Origin: Symsagittifera roscoffensis | Lineage: Eukaryota; Xenacoelomorpha; Acoela; Convolutidae | Direction: 5' to 3' | NCBI RefSeq assembly: GCF_963678635.1 | Contig: NC_087067.1 | Span: 50,770,233-50,834,232, forward strand | Length of the DNA: 64,000 nt | Shown: positions 21,901 to 33,304 of the stretch, one piece after another | Numbering within the stretch: the stretch's first letter is position 1 | How the letters are laid out: every line of letters starts with the position of its first letter | The notes under the pieces: generated by a model | The model's database searches: none | Told to the model about the DNA's origin: nothing | What the model saw: only the letters and a program-made list of their open reading frames with translations | Made by a program: the position numbers and the translations under genes

Positions 21901-23122
21901 GTGATCAGTGACTGTCTGGTGGACTTGAATGGGGTGAAGAAGCACGAGCCGAAGCTGAGCTCTCTGGGGGCGATGCACACGAAGAAGAAGGTGCCGACTG
22001 AATTATTCGGGGTCAGTTGATTGTCACCATAGACATTTATTTGACACCAGTTATTTTCCAGAACTCCCCGAACCCCCCCCCCCCCACCACCAACACCACC
22101 ACCTTGTGTAAGTATGTAAATTTGGACTGGGTTTGGGCGCAGCGGGATTTACAAAGTCTGGATGGACACCAGTAGCGGACCTCGACTCGGAAATTAGACA
22201 AATAGTTAGGGAAACAAAATGTTGGAGCTCATTTTAATCGCGGTTCTAAAACACTGTTATTTATAATTTTATCAGTTCTGATGATGACGATCATTTAAAA
22301 CGATAAATGGCATGAAAAAATATAGCCGAATAAAAAGTTTAATCCTTTTCAATGGTCTAGCTCGGATGACCTGTTTGTAGGAATTAACTTCAATTTGTCT
22401 TGACTTTTTGGTATTTTTTCTCCAATGATTGAAGCCAATTTTTGCGGTATAATATTTAGAGCGTCTAATTTGTTCTACGTAAAGCTACTATTAATTCTCC
22501 CGGAAAGCTGATTTGATGCAACTAGTTTTTCCTCTGCATAGAAAAAAAGGACGATAAAAAAATTTTAGAAAAATCAATTGTTTCTCAAAAACCACCATGA
22601 TCGAAACCATGTGTGTTACTTGGGAAATAAACCACCATCGCCTAAGATTGTTTTTTAGAATTGGTTGTCATTATTCTGTGCTGTGTTGCTCAGTCAATTT
22701 TTAATCAAAAAACCACATCGTCGGCCAGGCAACTAGGAATACAGTTCCAGTAAGCTTAATCATTGAATTAGTCCTTTTCTATGGGTGGTTTTTTGTCACT
22801 ACCTGGGTTGACCAGAAATCGCTATCTTAGAGCTCTTCTTATAAAAAAAAATTGAAAAATAGCGGACATTTCCTACAAATCTGATTAGAAGTTCTAAGAT
22901 AAAGGACTTTTTTGTAGGATGGTCAACCCGGGTAGGTAGCATAGAGAGAGGGATAGTTAAAGAGAGGGGTTGATTGATTGGTTGTTATTGTTGGCACAGA
23001 AACTGGGGGGCTGTATCTTGACTCAAGTGGTGAAGAGGGTCTCGGAGGCCAAGTGGAGCGAGGAGAAGAAGGAGGCGTGGCTGAAGGCGTACGGCATCAT
23101 CACTGTCATGGTCACTGAGTAG
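18963..23122 (+). CDS. Globin, three exons, 154 aa
   Basis: Exons are 18963-19075, 21783-22011 and 23000-23122, joined by GT-AG introns of 2707 and 988 bp. The product should bind haem and oxygen or other small ligands in the cytoplasm. Residues match the globin fold: Phe50 at CD1 (in FQIFPWAD), His71 as distal E7 (RFKSHAKSIGK), His103 as proximal F8 (LGAMHTKKK) and a Trp in helix H (EAWLKAYG). Length is typical. The first intron falls after the second base of codon 38 (phase 2) and the second between codons 114 and 115 (phase 0), which fit the ancient B12.2 and G7.0 globin intron positions. The start was chosen because it gives a normal A helix. No signal peptide is seen. Coding exons are clearly more GC-rich than the introns, which hold repeat elements. 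Which globin subfamily it belongs to cannot be decided here. Confidence 0.93.
20698..20805. repeat. Hairpin element in globin intron 1
   Basis: The arms GTTAGAACATAGTTGAAAGATG and its near-perfect reverse complement (ending at 20805) enclose an inner palindrome 'gggcacgaagtgccc'. The whole segment can fold into one long stem. It resembles a small foldback transposon or MITE; no target duplication was identified. Confidence 0.8.
20806..21782. other. Rest of globin intron 1
   Basis: Contains runs of 'aaaagagcccg'-type sequence near 21050-21110 related to the hairpin above, and a diverged R2 piece at 21425-21640. Frames of 70-110 codons here overlap the intron or exon 2 and are not separate genes. 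Confidence 0.5.
22800..22934. repeat. Short terminal-inverted-repeat element (MITE-like) in globin intron 2
   Basis: It starts CCTGGGTTGACC after a TA and ends GGTCAACCCGGG before a TA. A second inner pair (TATCTTAGAGCTCTTCT versus its complement near 22890-22906) extends the hairpin. The same termini and TA flanks occur at 38680-39101, so this is a family. The TA flanks suggest mariner-type mobilisation. Confidence 0.75.
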
Positions 23123-23271
23123 AGAGCTCACTGCCGACAATAATCATTAATCAATAACTGTGGACTCAATCACTAACTATGTTTTAGATTAACAGAACGC
23201 TGCACATATTTCATTATCTTTTTAAACTTCAATTCAGAATCACAATTACATTGTTTAGATACCTGATTTTA

Positions 23272-23277
23272 AATAAA
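23272..23277 (+). terminator. Candidate poly(A) signal of the globin gene
   Basis: AATAAA lies 150 bases after the globin stop codon, the first such hexamer downstream on this strand that I noticed. Confidence 0.5.
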
Positions 23278-23384
23278 ACTGAGCCTTCTAATGTCAAAAA
23301 ATGTACAAAACTATTGAAGGAGCTATTCAGTTAAAATATGTTATGACCATTCTAAGCGTCATTAGTGTATAACGCCGGGCAAGG

Positions 23385-23660
23385 GTGGATTTAGGATTTT
23401 CTCTTTGGGAAGCGGGTCGGATTTTTAAAAAAATTTCGAGATTTTAAGTCGACCTTTTTTTATACAAACTAAATTGATTTTATCGAGCTCTCCCAAAGCC
23501 TTACAAATATCCTGATTCGGCCAAATTTTCCCAAAATTTCAAAAATAAAGGCCAAGGTCTTCTTTGGAGCGCGCTTCCTCTTCAAAATTAGTAATTATTG
23601 GCGCCAAAGGAACCTTTAGAAAAAACTTAGGGTCCGTCGGCCAAAAAAGGATTTGTCAAA
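23385..23660 (-). repeat. Dispersed repeat R2, reverse copy
   Basis: Reads in reverse relative to 14640-14990: 'gtggatttaggatttt', then 'aagtcgacct', then 'gagctctccc' and 'ggcgcc'. Diverged, non-coding. A duplicated phrase 'gaatccctgaggggg' follows at 23700-23740. Confidence 0.6.
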
Positions 23661-23899
23661 ATAGTACAAAATGGGGATCATTTGAGTCGGCTGGGGGGTC
23701 GAATCCCTGAGGGGGGATTCTTTTCGAATCCCTGAGGGGTTCGACTCCCCGCACCCCTAATTACACTACCGACGCCTGCGAAAAGTTATCGTCCCACCAA
23801 TTCAGGAAGCAGTTGGGTATGATATTTTCTGAGGGGCAATTTTTTGTCAGATTTTAGTAATCTCGAAAAAAATGTAGTATCATTTCCAGACCCATTGGC

Positions 23900-24790
23900 C
23901 TTCATTGATATCCAACAAAAATAAACATTTATACTATGGAAAGCCGGTTGCTGTGACAGTAGCAAAGAATATTCTGTCTACATTGTAAAAAACTGCTGAA
24001 TTTTTTTTCAAATTAGCGTCGTTTCTTCTGCATGGTGTGGCTACAGAATTATACGAACGCGTAGAAAGTTAGTGAATTGGGCGTAAAAAACAAATTATCT
24101 TTGAACATTAAATAAAAGAAAGATGAAAAATTAATCCAATATGTTTCCTAATTTTCTGCATTAAATTTTTTAAGTATGTATGAAAGTTTTTATGTTTTTT
24201 AATAAGTAAATGTTTAATGAAGCTTCCCAAACTGGTTTTCTTCTTAGTAAAACTAAGTTTTCTAGCCTCAATGACAAATATTTATACCTAACCAACGTGG
24301 CTCGATCGCTGTATTCGCTCGAAATTATATTAAAACTCAAAAATTTTAAACCTGTAATTCTTACCACTGGCAATTTTTTTTGGATTTTTGTCGTTCGAAT
24401 CACGATTGAAAAAAGAGCTTTAATATGATATATCAACTCGACCCTTTTCAACGATTATTCATCACGAGGCCAAACTAAACTGTGCACTAGATAGGCGCAC
24501 AATTTGGTGTGTGCAGGTCTCTGGAATCCAGAAACAAGTCTTTAAACACATCAAATTTTTGTCGCAATCATCAAAGAAAACGAAGGAACAAATGAAGATA
24601 AAAGAGAGCGTCCTAGTGCAGGAATCCGATTACAAATCACATATGCACAGTTTTTTCTGGAAAAAAAAGAAAAAAGTAAAACGCAAAGTTCCTCCACCGA
24701 ATACAAATTACTCCACAATTCAAATGATCGGAATAAAAATGCTCTTGGTTTCCAGAAATCTGGGCTAAACATTTTAGTTATTAAGACACA
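23900..24790 (+). repeat. Dispersed repeat R1, copy
   Basis: Colinear with 5400-6130: 'agccggttgctg', 'agaatattctgtctaca', 'gagctttaatatgatatat' and 'gatcggaataaaaatg' appear in the same order. It is more diverged than the tandem-duplicated copies. It includes a 'cagaaacaagtctttaaac' stretch that also occurs in reverse near 52140. Open frames of 72-93 codons inside it look like chance. Confidence 0.6.
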
Positions 24791-25229
24791 AATTTAGCAG
24801 AGATCGGAATGCGAACATAAACTGACGTATCTTTACTGTATGTTCTGCAACACTTAAATGGTTCGTCGATCTGCTAAGTATTTGTTTCACTTTGATTAAA
24901 ATAAGTAGCCATTGGAAGTAAAATAATGGTTCAAACTCTACAACAAATTAATCGGACAAAAATATTAGCGCTAGCAAAAAATGACGCAAAATTTTACATG
25001 CCGATCACTCCTCCGATAAAAACAAAATTTGATGATATCGAATGTTATCTAGAAACGCTAACGATTAAGCTAAACCTTACAGTTTTATCAGAATTTTGTT
25101 GCCTTGAAATTACTCGTCATAATGTCTGCCAATTAAAGTGAATATTGACAACTGATTTTCTGCAATCATAAATCACGAAATGGAAGTGTAACTTTTAAAG
25201 TAAAAAAAGAAACACTATTCCTTCAACAA
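24791..25229. other. No gene seen
   Basis: AT-rich. A 71-codon frame at 24926-25141 has no recognisable domain, splice partner or repeat copy. Confidence 0.4.
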
Positions 25230-25550
25230 CGAATAGACATGTTAAATGTGTCTCTAAACTTTCCAGTAGTTGTAAGAAAATGTCGTCACAAAAATAACAC
25301 TAATCCTTTAACAACAAATAGACAAGTTAAATGTGTCTCTAAACTTTCCAGTAGATGTAAGAACATGTCGTCACTTAAAAAATTCTCAAAAACTATCAAA
25401 AAGTAAGCGTAATATAAAAGTTTTTTCGAAGAACAAATGGGTGATTTTATGAGCAATAACGGATGAACTTGAAAACAAAACATGAATTTCGACCCACCAT
25501 TACAATTCCTAAAAAACTGCAAAAATGAAAAAGCTTGAATCACATTTTCA
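25230..25550 (+). repeat. Repeat R4 with internal tandem copy
   Basis: Two adjacent units near 25235 and 25318 share 'gttaaatgtgtctctaaac' and 'tgtcgtcac'. The following block ('caaaaagtaagcgtaa', 'caaatgggtgattttatga', 'aacaaaacatgaatttcg') recurs at 26490-26690 with few changes. Non-coding; origin unknown. Confidence 0.75.
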
Positions 25551-26489
25551 CAGAAAAAACCATTTTTAAAAGGTATTTTAACACCAGTCTAAGCGAACAC
25601 AGATATTTGAACAAGAAGTAGTATAACAGCTCTTTGTGATTGTAAGGGAAAAGTTGTCCAGTTTCCAGAAAGAAGAGTATCAACTTCTGTTTTCATGTTG
25701 TTTATCCAAACATTGTCAGAAATAAGTAAATGTTTATGTAGCCTTGAAAAAGAAAAGCAAATGAATGCTTCAATATGAACAACTTCATTTTTAAAACCTT
25801 GATTCCTACTTTTTGCGAAGTTGTAGAAACAATAATAAAATGAAGGACAATGAATTTATTCCAGATACTTTAAAATAAAAGCCTTTTTTTGTGTAATAAT
25901 GGGAGTAAATTGCACCTTGCTATTTTTAGATCAAAATTTTTGCAGCTATCAAAAAAGTTCTTGAAAAAATTACGCATAAGACTTTTAGCATAAGAATAAC
26001 AGATTTTTTCATTTGGGTCTTATGTATTACCGTACTAGGAGGCATGCAATAGTCTTTTTGATCGAATAATTAAAATTGCTAGCAGAAACAAAAACAGCAT
26101 CGCTCCAAGAAATCTAGTTAATTGCAGCTTTTAAAGTTTATCGAAGCATTTGACACTGAAGATCAAATAATTTTAATATGAAATCCCTAATTAAATAATC
26201 TAATAGACCAATTGATAAAACGCTTGATTCCTATTTTTCTAATAAAAGCCAAAGAATGTTTCCTAAGCTGAAAAAAAAGCAAATCAAAATAAATCTATTA
26301 AAATTCCAGAAATTTCGTTTTTGGGACAAACTTTTTTCATTAATCATGATAACCAAAAAATTGAAAGTTCCACTAAAATATACAATAGTGAATAAAAAAA
26401 GAATTAAAACTATCTTTTTCGTTAAACAATCAGTAATTGATATTCTAAACTGTCCAGTAATTGTAAAAAAAAATTCGTTAAAAAATCGG

Positions 26490-26690
26490 TAGTTTATAAA
26501 ACTCTCAAAACTATCAAAAAGTAAGCGTAACATAAAAGCTTTTTCAAAGAACAAATGGGTGATTTTATGATCAATAACGGATGAAGTTGAAAACAAAACA
26601 TGAATTTCGACCTGCCATTACAAATCCTAAAAAAAACTGCAAAAGTGAAAAAGCAGTCGAATTTGTTTGAATCAAACATTGAAAGTTAAT
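26490..26690 (+). repeat. Repeat R4, second copy
   Basis: About 180 bp closely matching 25380-25550, from 'ctatcaaaaagtaagcg' through 'aaaactgcaaaa'. The two copies are about 1.1 kb apart in direct orientation. The segment before it (26390-26480) also resembles the start of R4 ('ctaaactgtccagtaattg'). Confidence 0.75.
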
Positions 26691-27719
26691 AAAACTGCCC
26701 GTGTTTGTGTCTACCTAAAATTTCATCCATGATCATTGCAAATTAATGGTTGTTTCATATATGATGCATATCAGAAACATGTCCACTTTTTGAATGCGCA
26801 TTTGAAAAACACATGTGCTGCATTTAAGGCACACTGGTCATATGCATGTCTTAGCAGGTGTACCCATGTCAGATCTGGACCAGACTTGTGCAGGTATGTA
26901 ACATGTCCTGCCAGAAATTATCAGATATGGATCAGAAATTATCAGATATGTCTTCAAATGTGTGAATGCATAGTCAGGCATGCCGAAACACTTTTTTCTC
27001 ACGCTAAAGATACGAAAAAGAAAACTACCGTGAAACCAGAAAGTCAATAAGTGAAAAGTGAATCGAAGCATAGCAAATTACAAATGAAAAACAACAGAAC
27101 ATTTTTTTTTCAATCTATGTCCATAGCAGTCATGAAAAGTTTCTGATCATAGTGCAGCTTCGGTGGGTAATCTTGAAACGCTTCATTGAGACTTTTATTT
27201 GACGATTGTCTATATATATGTTTAATTCATAACGTTTGTTGAAGTATGAAGCACTGAAACAAAAATTATTCTAACAAAAATTAGCTTCGGTGCTTCATAC
27301 GTTTTCGTGATAGAATTTAATCGTACATTGTTTTAAGCAAATTCCTCCGCATCCATTAGTCTTACTGGAACAAAAAACAAAGAACTTTTAAAGATATACG
27401 ATCCTAAGTTCAACCCCTCTTTGTGAATAACATTATAACTATGAATTACTTACCCTTGAGTTGTCGTTCTGGCTTCCCTGCTTTTGGTGCTTTTCTATAA
27501 GTACTTTCCTACAAATTAGCAGGATTTTTTATAGCAATATAAATTCGAGCAACCTAAAAAAATATTGTAAATTGTGTAAAATTAAGGAGAAAAAGGTCAA
27601 CCACTTTCTTTTTTCACTCAGTTGCCAAAAAATTTAAATCAGGCACTTTGGAGAAAACAATTGCTCTTCTTCCCCTGACCGAATCCTTTTCCGACTTCAA
27701 TTCATCTGAAATCACTGGT
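26691..27719. other. No gene seen; small repeats only
   Basis: There is a twofold 18-bp repeat 'cagaaattatcagatatg' near 26912-26950, and a short inverted pair 'gaagtatgaagcac' / 'gtgcttcatac' at 27241-27300. The 104-codon frame at 26736-27050 shows no domain. Confidence 0.5.
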
Positions 27720-27980
27720 CGCGCCACCATTTTTGTTCCTAAAGTTAACAGTTTTTCCCTCTACCGTTTTTTTTACCCCACCCTTACAGTTTTTACCCTT
27801 TCCTCCCCCTCTGTTATGACAGTTTTTACCCCCCATCCACCTTAACCGTTTTTTATTCCTCCCCCACTCTAAAGTTTTCACCTCCCCCACACTAACAGTT
27901 TTACCCTCCACCACTATAACAGATTCAAACTCCCATAACCCACCCCCATGCTGTCCCCGCACTAGCAGTTTTATCCCGCG
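27720..27980 (+). repeat. Strand-biased C-rich minisatellite
   Basis: About nine or ten diverged units of roughly 25-35 bp have the theme 'taacagtttttaccccycc'. The + strand is almost free of G over about 250 bp, while the - strand has many runs of three to six G. It is potentially quadruplex-forming. Not coding. Confidence 0.8.
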
Positions 27981-28164
27981 ACAAAATCAAACAAACAAAT
28001 ATGCAAAAAATTGTAAGAAAAAAAAAGAGCTTTAGAACGTAAAAATATACATGTAAATTAAAACGCAGGGCCAGCAAAACTAAACCAAATCAGATGTGGA
28101 CAACAAATTCAGTTTTAAAATTGAAGCTAAGGATGAGCGGGTTACGTAGCAGTATTCAGACAGT

Positions 28165-28266
28165 CGCGTATTCAGACGCTGTATTAACCAATCAGAATCG
28201 AGACAAAGAATATCGTTTGTTTCCTTGTCTCGATTCTGATTGGTTAATAGAAGGTCTGAATACGCG
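28165..28266. repeat. Near-perfect hairpin element
   Basis: Arms of about 42 bp run from 'cgcgtattcagac' to 'gaatcgagacaa' and back from 'ttgtctcgattc' to 'gtctgaatacgcg', with a short loop of about 18 bp. The inner 30 bp of the arms are perfect. It resembles a foldback MITE. Part of the outer motif ('agtattcagacagtcg') repeats once just outside the left end. Confidence 0.9.
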
Positions 28267-28739
28267 GTTGTACAAATACAGACCGCACTCCGGATGAGCG
28301 GCATATGATAAACACTTGTACTTTTTGTGTTTTATGCTTCAATGCCGCCGCAATAATGTTTGCTAATTGGAAATAAACTATTCGATTTAGACTTTGCTCT
28401 TTTGCTCAAATTCAACCACATTGCTGGTTCACATCTGAACAAGGTCTGTGTATTGTCTGGACATTTTTCTTTCATGTCTGTGTTAGTCATGCATGACTGT
28501 AAGGACAAAAAAAACACATGTACACAGCTGATTTTCGGCGACGAAAAGATTTTGATTGGTCGTGTGGGCAACTGACGTTGCACTTAGGTACGGGTGAGCT
28601 TATGATTGTTGCACCCATGTCAGTATTAAATGAGTTCAACATCTTCAATTTTAAATCGAAACCAATATAAAGTTGGTAATCATCAAACAACACAAAATGC
28701 ATCGACAATTTGACAGATTTAAGGCTTTTTCCAACATCG

Positions 28740-29640
28740 CGTTCTTGTTTAACTGTGGAAGACGCGTCAAATTGCATCGAGTGCATCAAGTCGGGTGAGA
28801 TGACAAAGCAGTTAAATCTAGTACGGAAGTAACTCGCCTAGATCCGGCAGAAAAACCTAAAGAAGAATTACAGTTGGATTTCTTGTGACCTTTGCCTCAA
28901 ACCTGGGGAGCGAATACGTGTGTATTGATTTTTGTGGTTTGGTTCTATAAATTTCCGACGGTGCCAGTAATAACACGCACAACCAGTAATAACACAACCG
29001 GTGCCAGTAATAACACACTAGGAGCAATATCCAGGGAGATTAGAGGGGACAAAGGGTCAGGATTTGTGGTAAAATCGATTAGCAAACTCTGTACAAAGAA
29101 TAACATCAAGTTAAATTTTGCACCAAAGGGAAATCATCGAGCCACAGGTTTTGTGGAGCAATGTGTTCGAACATTTCCAAAAAAAATGGCATGTTTTTTC
29201 CAAAAGCTGAAACCAGCGTTAAAATCAATACTAATTGAAAGTATGTAAAATATAAGAGTTACAACACATCAGTTGATGGGATGTACACAGTTCGAAGCGC
29301 GTTTTGGTAAAAAACCGAAAATCATTCCAAGCACAACAGTCGGCTAAAATATTTTTTTGACAAAAGTCACTGTTTGCAATAGATCGGATAAAGAAGAGAC
29401 TTCCTGCTTGAGTAATGCAGGATTGCGTGCAGTCAGATGACGACTCCACCATAGGTGAGTTTCATACAGAGGTTGGAGCACCCCTTGAACCAACCACTTC
29501 AACTCAGGTATCATCAACGAGCGCGAACACAAGCCTGCAGCAACACCAAGCAACAACTGTTGGATTCTCGGAAAAAAAGCTTCAAAATTTTTGGATAACC
29601 AAGGATCGATTAAAATTGGAACCCTACTTTGAGTAACTCA
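28740..29640 (+). pseudogene. Retroelement integrase remnant
   Basis: Integrase joins element cDNA to host DNA. A Cys-x2-Cys pair at 28773-28784 (NCIECIKSG) fits the end of the HHCC zinc finger. A D-core stretch follows near 29040 (RGDKGSGFV), and then an N/H-G-x-x-E region near 29130 (HRATGFVEQCVRTF). These match the order D...D-35-E expected of retroviral-type integrases. The first core Asp may lie near 28915 in another frame (CIDFCGL). The downstream acidic and Ser/Thr/Gln-rich part (29415-29636) may be the C-terminal tail. Frames change at least twice, so this is a pseudogene. Confidence 0.7.
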
Positions 29641-31477
29641 GAGAAAGGGTAGTCCGGGAAACTGATCAAACAATTACCGTATTCTCGGGCAAAGTATACG
29701 CATGTCTAACATCTTGATAAGTTAATGTACTCAGCTCAGATCAATGACAAACCGGTAATCTGCAAGGACCAGCCTCATGAGTATAGAACTCGAAGCCAGC
29801 AAAAACAGCCGCACTGACAGCATTGGCAAAAGTATTGCTGAAAATAAAGAGTCAACACAATATGCGGCCGTCAACAACCAAGGGCAGTGCGGACAATCAA
29901 ATCAGTATTGACAGCTCGATGGAGAGATTGATGTCGACACGGAGCCCGGTGAGGTTAAGACCAATATTAGAAATAGGGGCGAAAAAGGTCGGTGATAACG
30001 AACCAAGAGCGTTGGAACGAATCGCGGAATAGCCAATGGCAGGCGGAAAATCAATCGAGCTAGAGGCAAACACTATTTTTTAGACCCACAGGCCGGCTAG
30101 ATAGTGCCTTATTTGAGCTCAGAAGACGAGCGTATCGCACAAAAGGATACAACAGGGAGGTTAGGCCCGCAAGTTCTGTGAGATTTTTCATCGCCAAGGG
30201 CGGAACAAAGTGATAAATAACAGGAGGGGTAAATTACACAATTAACAAGGGCCGGGAAAGCAACCAAGAATGATCAGGTAAAAAGACACCAAAAACAACC
30301 GTAACGCGACTCAAATTGCGACAAATGCTAGAAAGAAGGCCGCCAAATTTTCTGGGAGAAAGATTCTTCACCAGTGCGGTCTAAAAAGAGACATATCAAG
30401 TAAATGTTTTTAACCAACAGAACATAACAGAGGAAAAACATAACGACCCGCCTAAAACAGCAACGAGTGTGGTGTTGCGAACAGCGAGCCGAGCGCGGGT
30501 GGAAAATAGTGCTATTGTGGGGGTTAGATTGACAAAGAAATTTGAAACCAGTAGCCCACCGAAGAACATACCAATCTCGGAAAAGCGCAGTGCGGAGGAC
30601 ACCTATTTTGATCGTGAAATACGCCGGTTCTACTGGTGGAGCAATTATATCCAAGATGACATCCATGTGCTGGATGAACTCGTGTAAGGAGATTTCATGG
30701 ACATGTTAGATAAACTTCATCGTATAGTGAAACAAACGTCGGGATTGCCCTTGGTGACTGATTCACATGACGGTACTATCCACGGCTTCAGGTTGCAGTC
30801 TCTCTAGCAGAAAGAAGTCGAATTCACAATTTGAAACAGCAGAAAGAACTCAAATCTGAAGAAATTAGTAGATATCGCGTAAACCAATATCCAACGATTG
30901 TAGCAAATGACAAGGCAGGAAGGAAAGTCCTTGATAGGCTAGAGACAGAGACAGTGATATCAGACCAATAACGCGTAGGATTAGAAGCGCTACGCCGGTC
31001 ATACAAGGAGGAACCTCACATGTATTAGCACTGAGTACGCCTTTGGCTGCTAAGATCAACAGTCAACCAGAAAAGGAACTAATAAAAAAAAGTTGCTCAA
31101 GAGCGTAGGGTGGCAGCTGAAGAGAGACCGACACATGTGGCGCTAATGCGCCAAATAACAGCCGTGGTTAAAGAAACCGCCGACCTGACCAGCGTCAGTG
31201 GGGACTCGAGTGGTACTGACGAACTGTACGTAGGAGACGAGATGTCAGCCATCAGCATGACAATGATGATCATAAACAGATCTTCGAGGAACTGAAAAGT
31301 CTGTTGATTTCAGTAATGACAAACCGGCAGCTATCGGGGGGAAGAAGGACGGTGAACGATAAATGATAGCCCGTCGGCTAATGAAACGAACTAGAATAAA
31401 CTGAATAGTATAAAGTTACTATATCCACTACAGTGCAGTGAAATTGGTTATTAATGTTGTAAATTGATAATTTAATC
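29641..31477 (+). other. Unidentified internal region of the degenerate LTR element
   Basis: Frames of 60-110 codons on + (for example 30469-30687 and 31110-31295) alternate between phases and carry charged, Thr/Ser-rich sequence. I recognise no domain. Position between integrase and the purine tract would suit an integrase tail or a third ORF. Base composition is clearly less AT-rich than the flanks. Confidence 0.4.
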
Positions 31478-31487
31478 GAAGGGGGAA
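31478..31487 (+). promoter_or_regulatory. Polypurine tract
   Basis: GAAGGGGGAA immediately precedes a TG that starts a putative LTR. This is the expected plus-strand primer for retroelement cDNA synthesis. Confidence 0.8.
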
Positions 31488-31741
31488 TGTAGTGTAGGGG
31501 TCATGTTATGATCCTAGAACATGCATTTTGTTATGATTACTTAACATTTTATGGCCACCAAGGTCAACGTAGCAATCATCAAAAAAACGCGCGTATAGCC
31601 AGTGGCTAGGGTAAGCATTGTGAATTTCACTCGATTCTCTGCCCTCTATTGCTAACTGAGATTACTTACCGAGTAGTGCAAAAGCTTAATTACTACGAAG
31701 TAGTGCAAGTTCAAAAATAATCACTTTTTCTGCACTGCAGT
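31488..31741 (+). repeat. Putative 3' LTR of the degenerate element
   Basis: It starts TGTAGTGTAGGGG after the polypurine tract. The end is uncertain; a CA at about 31741 ('ctgcactgca') is one option. No partner LTR was found in the window, so the length is a guess. Confidence 0.5.
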
Positions 31742-32039
31742 GGACCTCGGCCCGGGATGTGTAGGTATGAGGAAGTTAAAGGAAGGGCGGAGGGGGGCTA
31801 TGATTAGGAAAAGAGAGGGAGGAGAAAAAAGTTTGTATCCGTTTCTTACCTTTCTGACTAGCTTTTTTAATCTGCAATTAGCTCATTTGCTCATTAAGTT
31901 GCAATAACAGAAAAATATAGAGGGACCTCGTTTTTCATTTCACGAAAGGTCATAAAAGGGAAAGTTGGAATAGATTATCAGATTATGGTTGCATTTTTTA
32001 AAGTATCATTAACACTACGCGAAAAATGTTAACTGAAAA

Positions 32040-33125
32040 TTTAGAGAGTTTTAAAATGATGATTCTACTTCGGTCCTAAGAGAACACAATGTTTCTAATT
32101 CGGCCCTAAGTGACATAGAAGATAACCGCTTGAACCAAACTGCATGAAGGTTTAAGGAACCGTAATTTAGTACGATGTACCGAAGGTTTTCTCACGAGAG
32201 TCCCCGGGTGAGGAAAAAAATTTAGCAACAAACACAGGCTAAATTTTTAGTGAAAGAATAAGGGTAGCAGCGAGCTGTTTTTTTTCTCTTTTTTTCTCTT
32301 TTTCTTGGAAATGATGAATCGGAAGAAAATTAAATGATTTGGATAAAGTAAAAATTATAAAAAGCACAAACGGTCCTAAGAGAACACAATGTTTCTAATT
32401 CGGTCCTAAGTGACCTAGAAGTGAACTAGAAAGTGATGTTTCTACTTCGGTCCTAAGAGAACACAATGTTTCTAATTCGGCCCTAAGTGACCTAGAAGAT
32501 AACCGCTTGAAAAAAACTGCATAAAGGTTTGAGGAACCGTAATTTTGTACAAGGAACCAAAGGTTTCCTCACGACAGTCCCCGGGTGAGGAAAAAAATTT
32601 GGCAACAAAAAGAGGCTAATTTTTGAATGAAAGAATAAGGGTAGCAGCGAGCTGTTTTTTTTTCTCTTTTTTTCTCTTTTTCTTTGAAATGATGAATCGG
32701 AAGAAAATTAAATGATTTGGATAAAGGAGAAATTATAAAGAGCACAAACGGTCCTAAGAGAACACAATGTTTCTAATTCGGTCCTAAGTGACCTAGAAGT
32801 GAACTAGAAAGTGATGTTTCTACTTCGGTCCTAAGAGAACACAATGTTTCTAATTCGGCCCTAAGTGACCTAGAAGATAACCGCTTGAAAAAAACTGCAT
32901 AGAGGTTTGAGGAACCGTAATTTAGTACAAGGTACCGAAGGTTTTTTCTCACGACAGTCCCCGGGTGAGGAAAAAAATTTAGCAACAAAAGGAGGCAAAT
33001 TTCTTAATGAAAGAATAAGGGTAGCGCCGGGCTGTTTTTTTCTCTTCTTTTCTCTTTTTCATTGAAATGATGAATAGGAAGGAAAATAAATGATTTGGAT
33101 AAAGGAGAGATTATAAAAAGACAAA
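32040..33125. repeat. Satellite-like array, three units of about 380 bp
   Basis: The phrase 'ctacttcggtcctaagag' restarts near 32057, 32433 and 32819. Each unit holds sub-repeats ('cggtcctaagagaacac', 'cggccctaagtgac'), a 'gaggaaccgtaatt' block, a 'gtccccgggtgagg' block and a pyrimidine tract of alternating T runs and CTC. A single partial copy lies at 37434-37555. The array sits between oppositely oriented retroelement fragments and could be an amplified LTR or leader. Confidence 0.9.
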
Positions 33126-33304
33126 CCTAATAGCACCTCCATTACAGAAAATGGCTAGAAAAAGCTCCCAGTAGAGATTTGATGAGTTTCAGGACAGTTT
33201 GAAAGTTTTTCTCAATCTATCTGCAGAGTTTTCTTCTCTTTACCCGATGATGATGTAATTTCTTGAGGCATTGCCACTTCTTGAGGCATAGTGAGCGACC
33301 GTTG

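Larger units (their letters stand above)
28700..31741 (+). mobile_element. Degenerate Ty3/gypsy-type LTR element, 3' half
   Basis: Order on the + strand is integrase zinc finger, integrase core, an integrase tail and unidentified region, a purine-rich tract, then an LTR starting TGTAGTG. Several stops and frameshifts break the reading frames, so it cannot be active. No 5' LTR, gag or RT was found on this strand. The gag-RT fragments at 34390-37225 lie on the opposite strand and might come from the same or a sister element after an inversion. Confidence 0.75.

Noticed and set aside
22072..22084. Poly-C run next to the globin exon
   Set aside because: Simple sequence, with a similar run near 53421. 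No feature beyond possible slippage.
26231..26596. 121-codon hydrophobic frame on the - strand
   Set aside because: Phe/Ile/Leu content follows from AT-rich sequence. It overlaps an open frame on the other strand and no splice or family evidence exists.
27241..27305. Inverted pair around 'gaagtatgaagcac' as a hairpin gene
   Set aside because: The arms are only about 11-14 bp with a long AT-rich loop, weaker than the other foldbacks.
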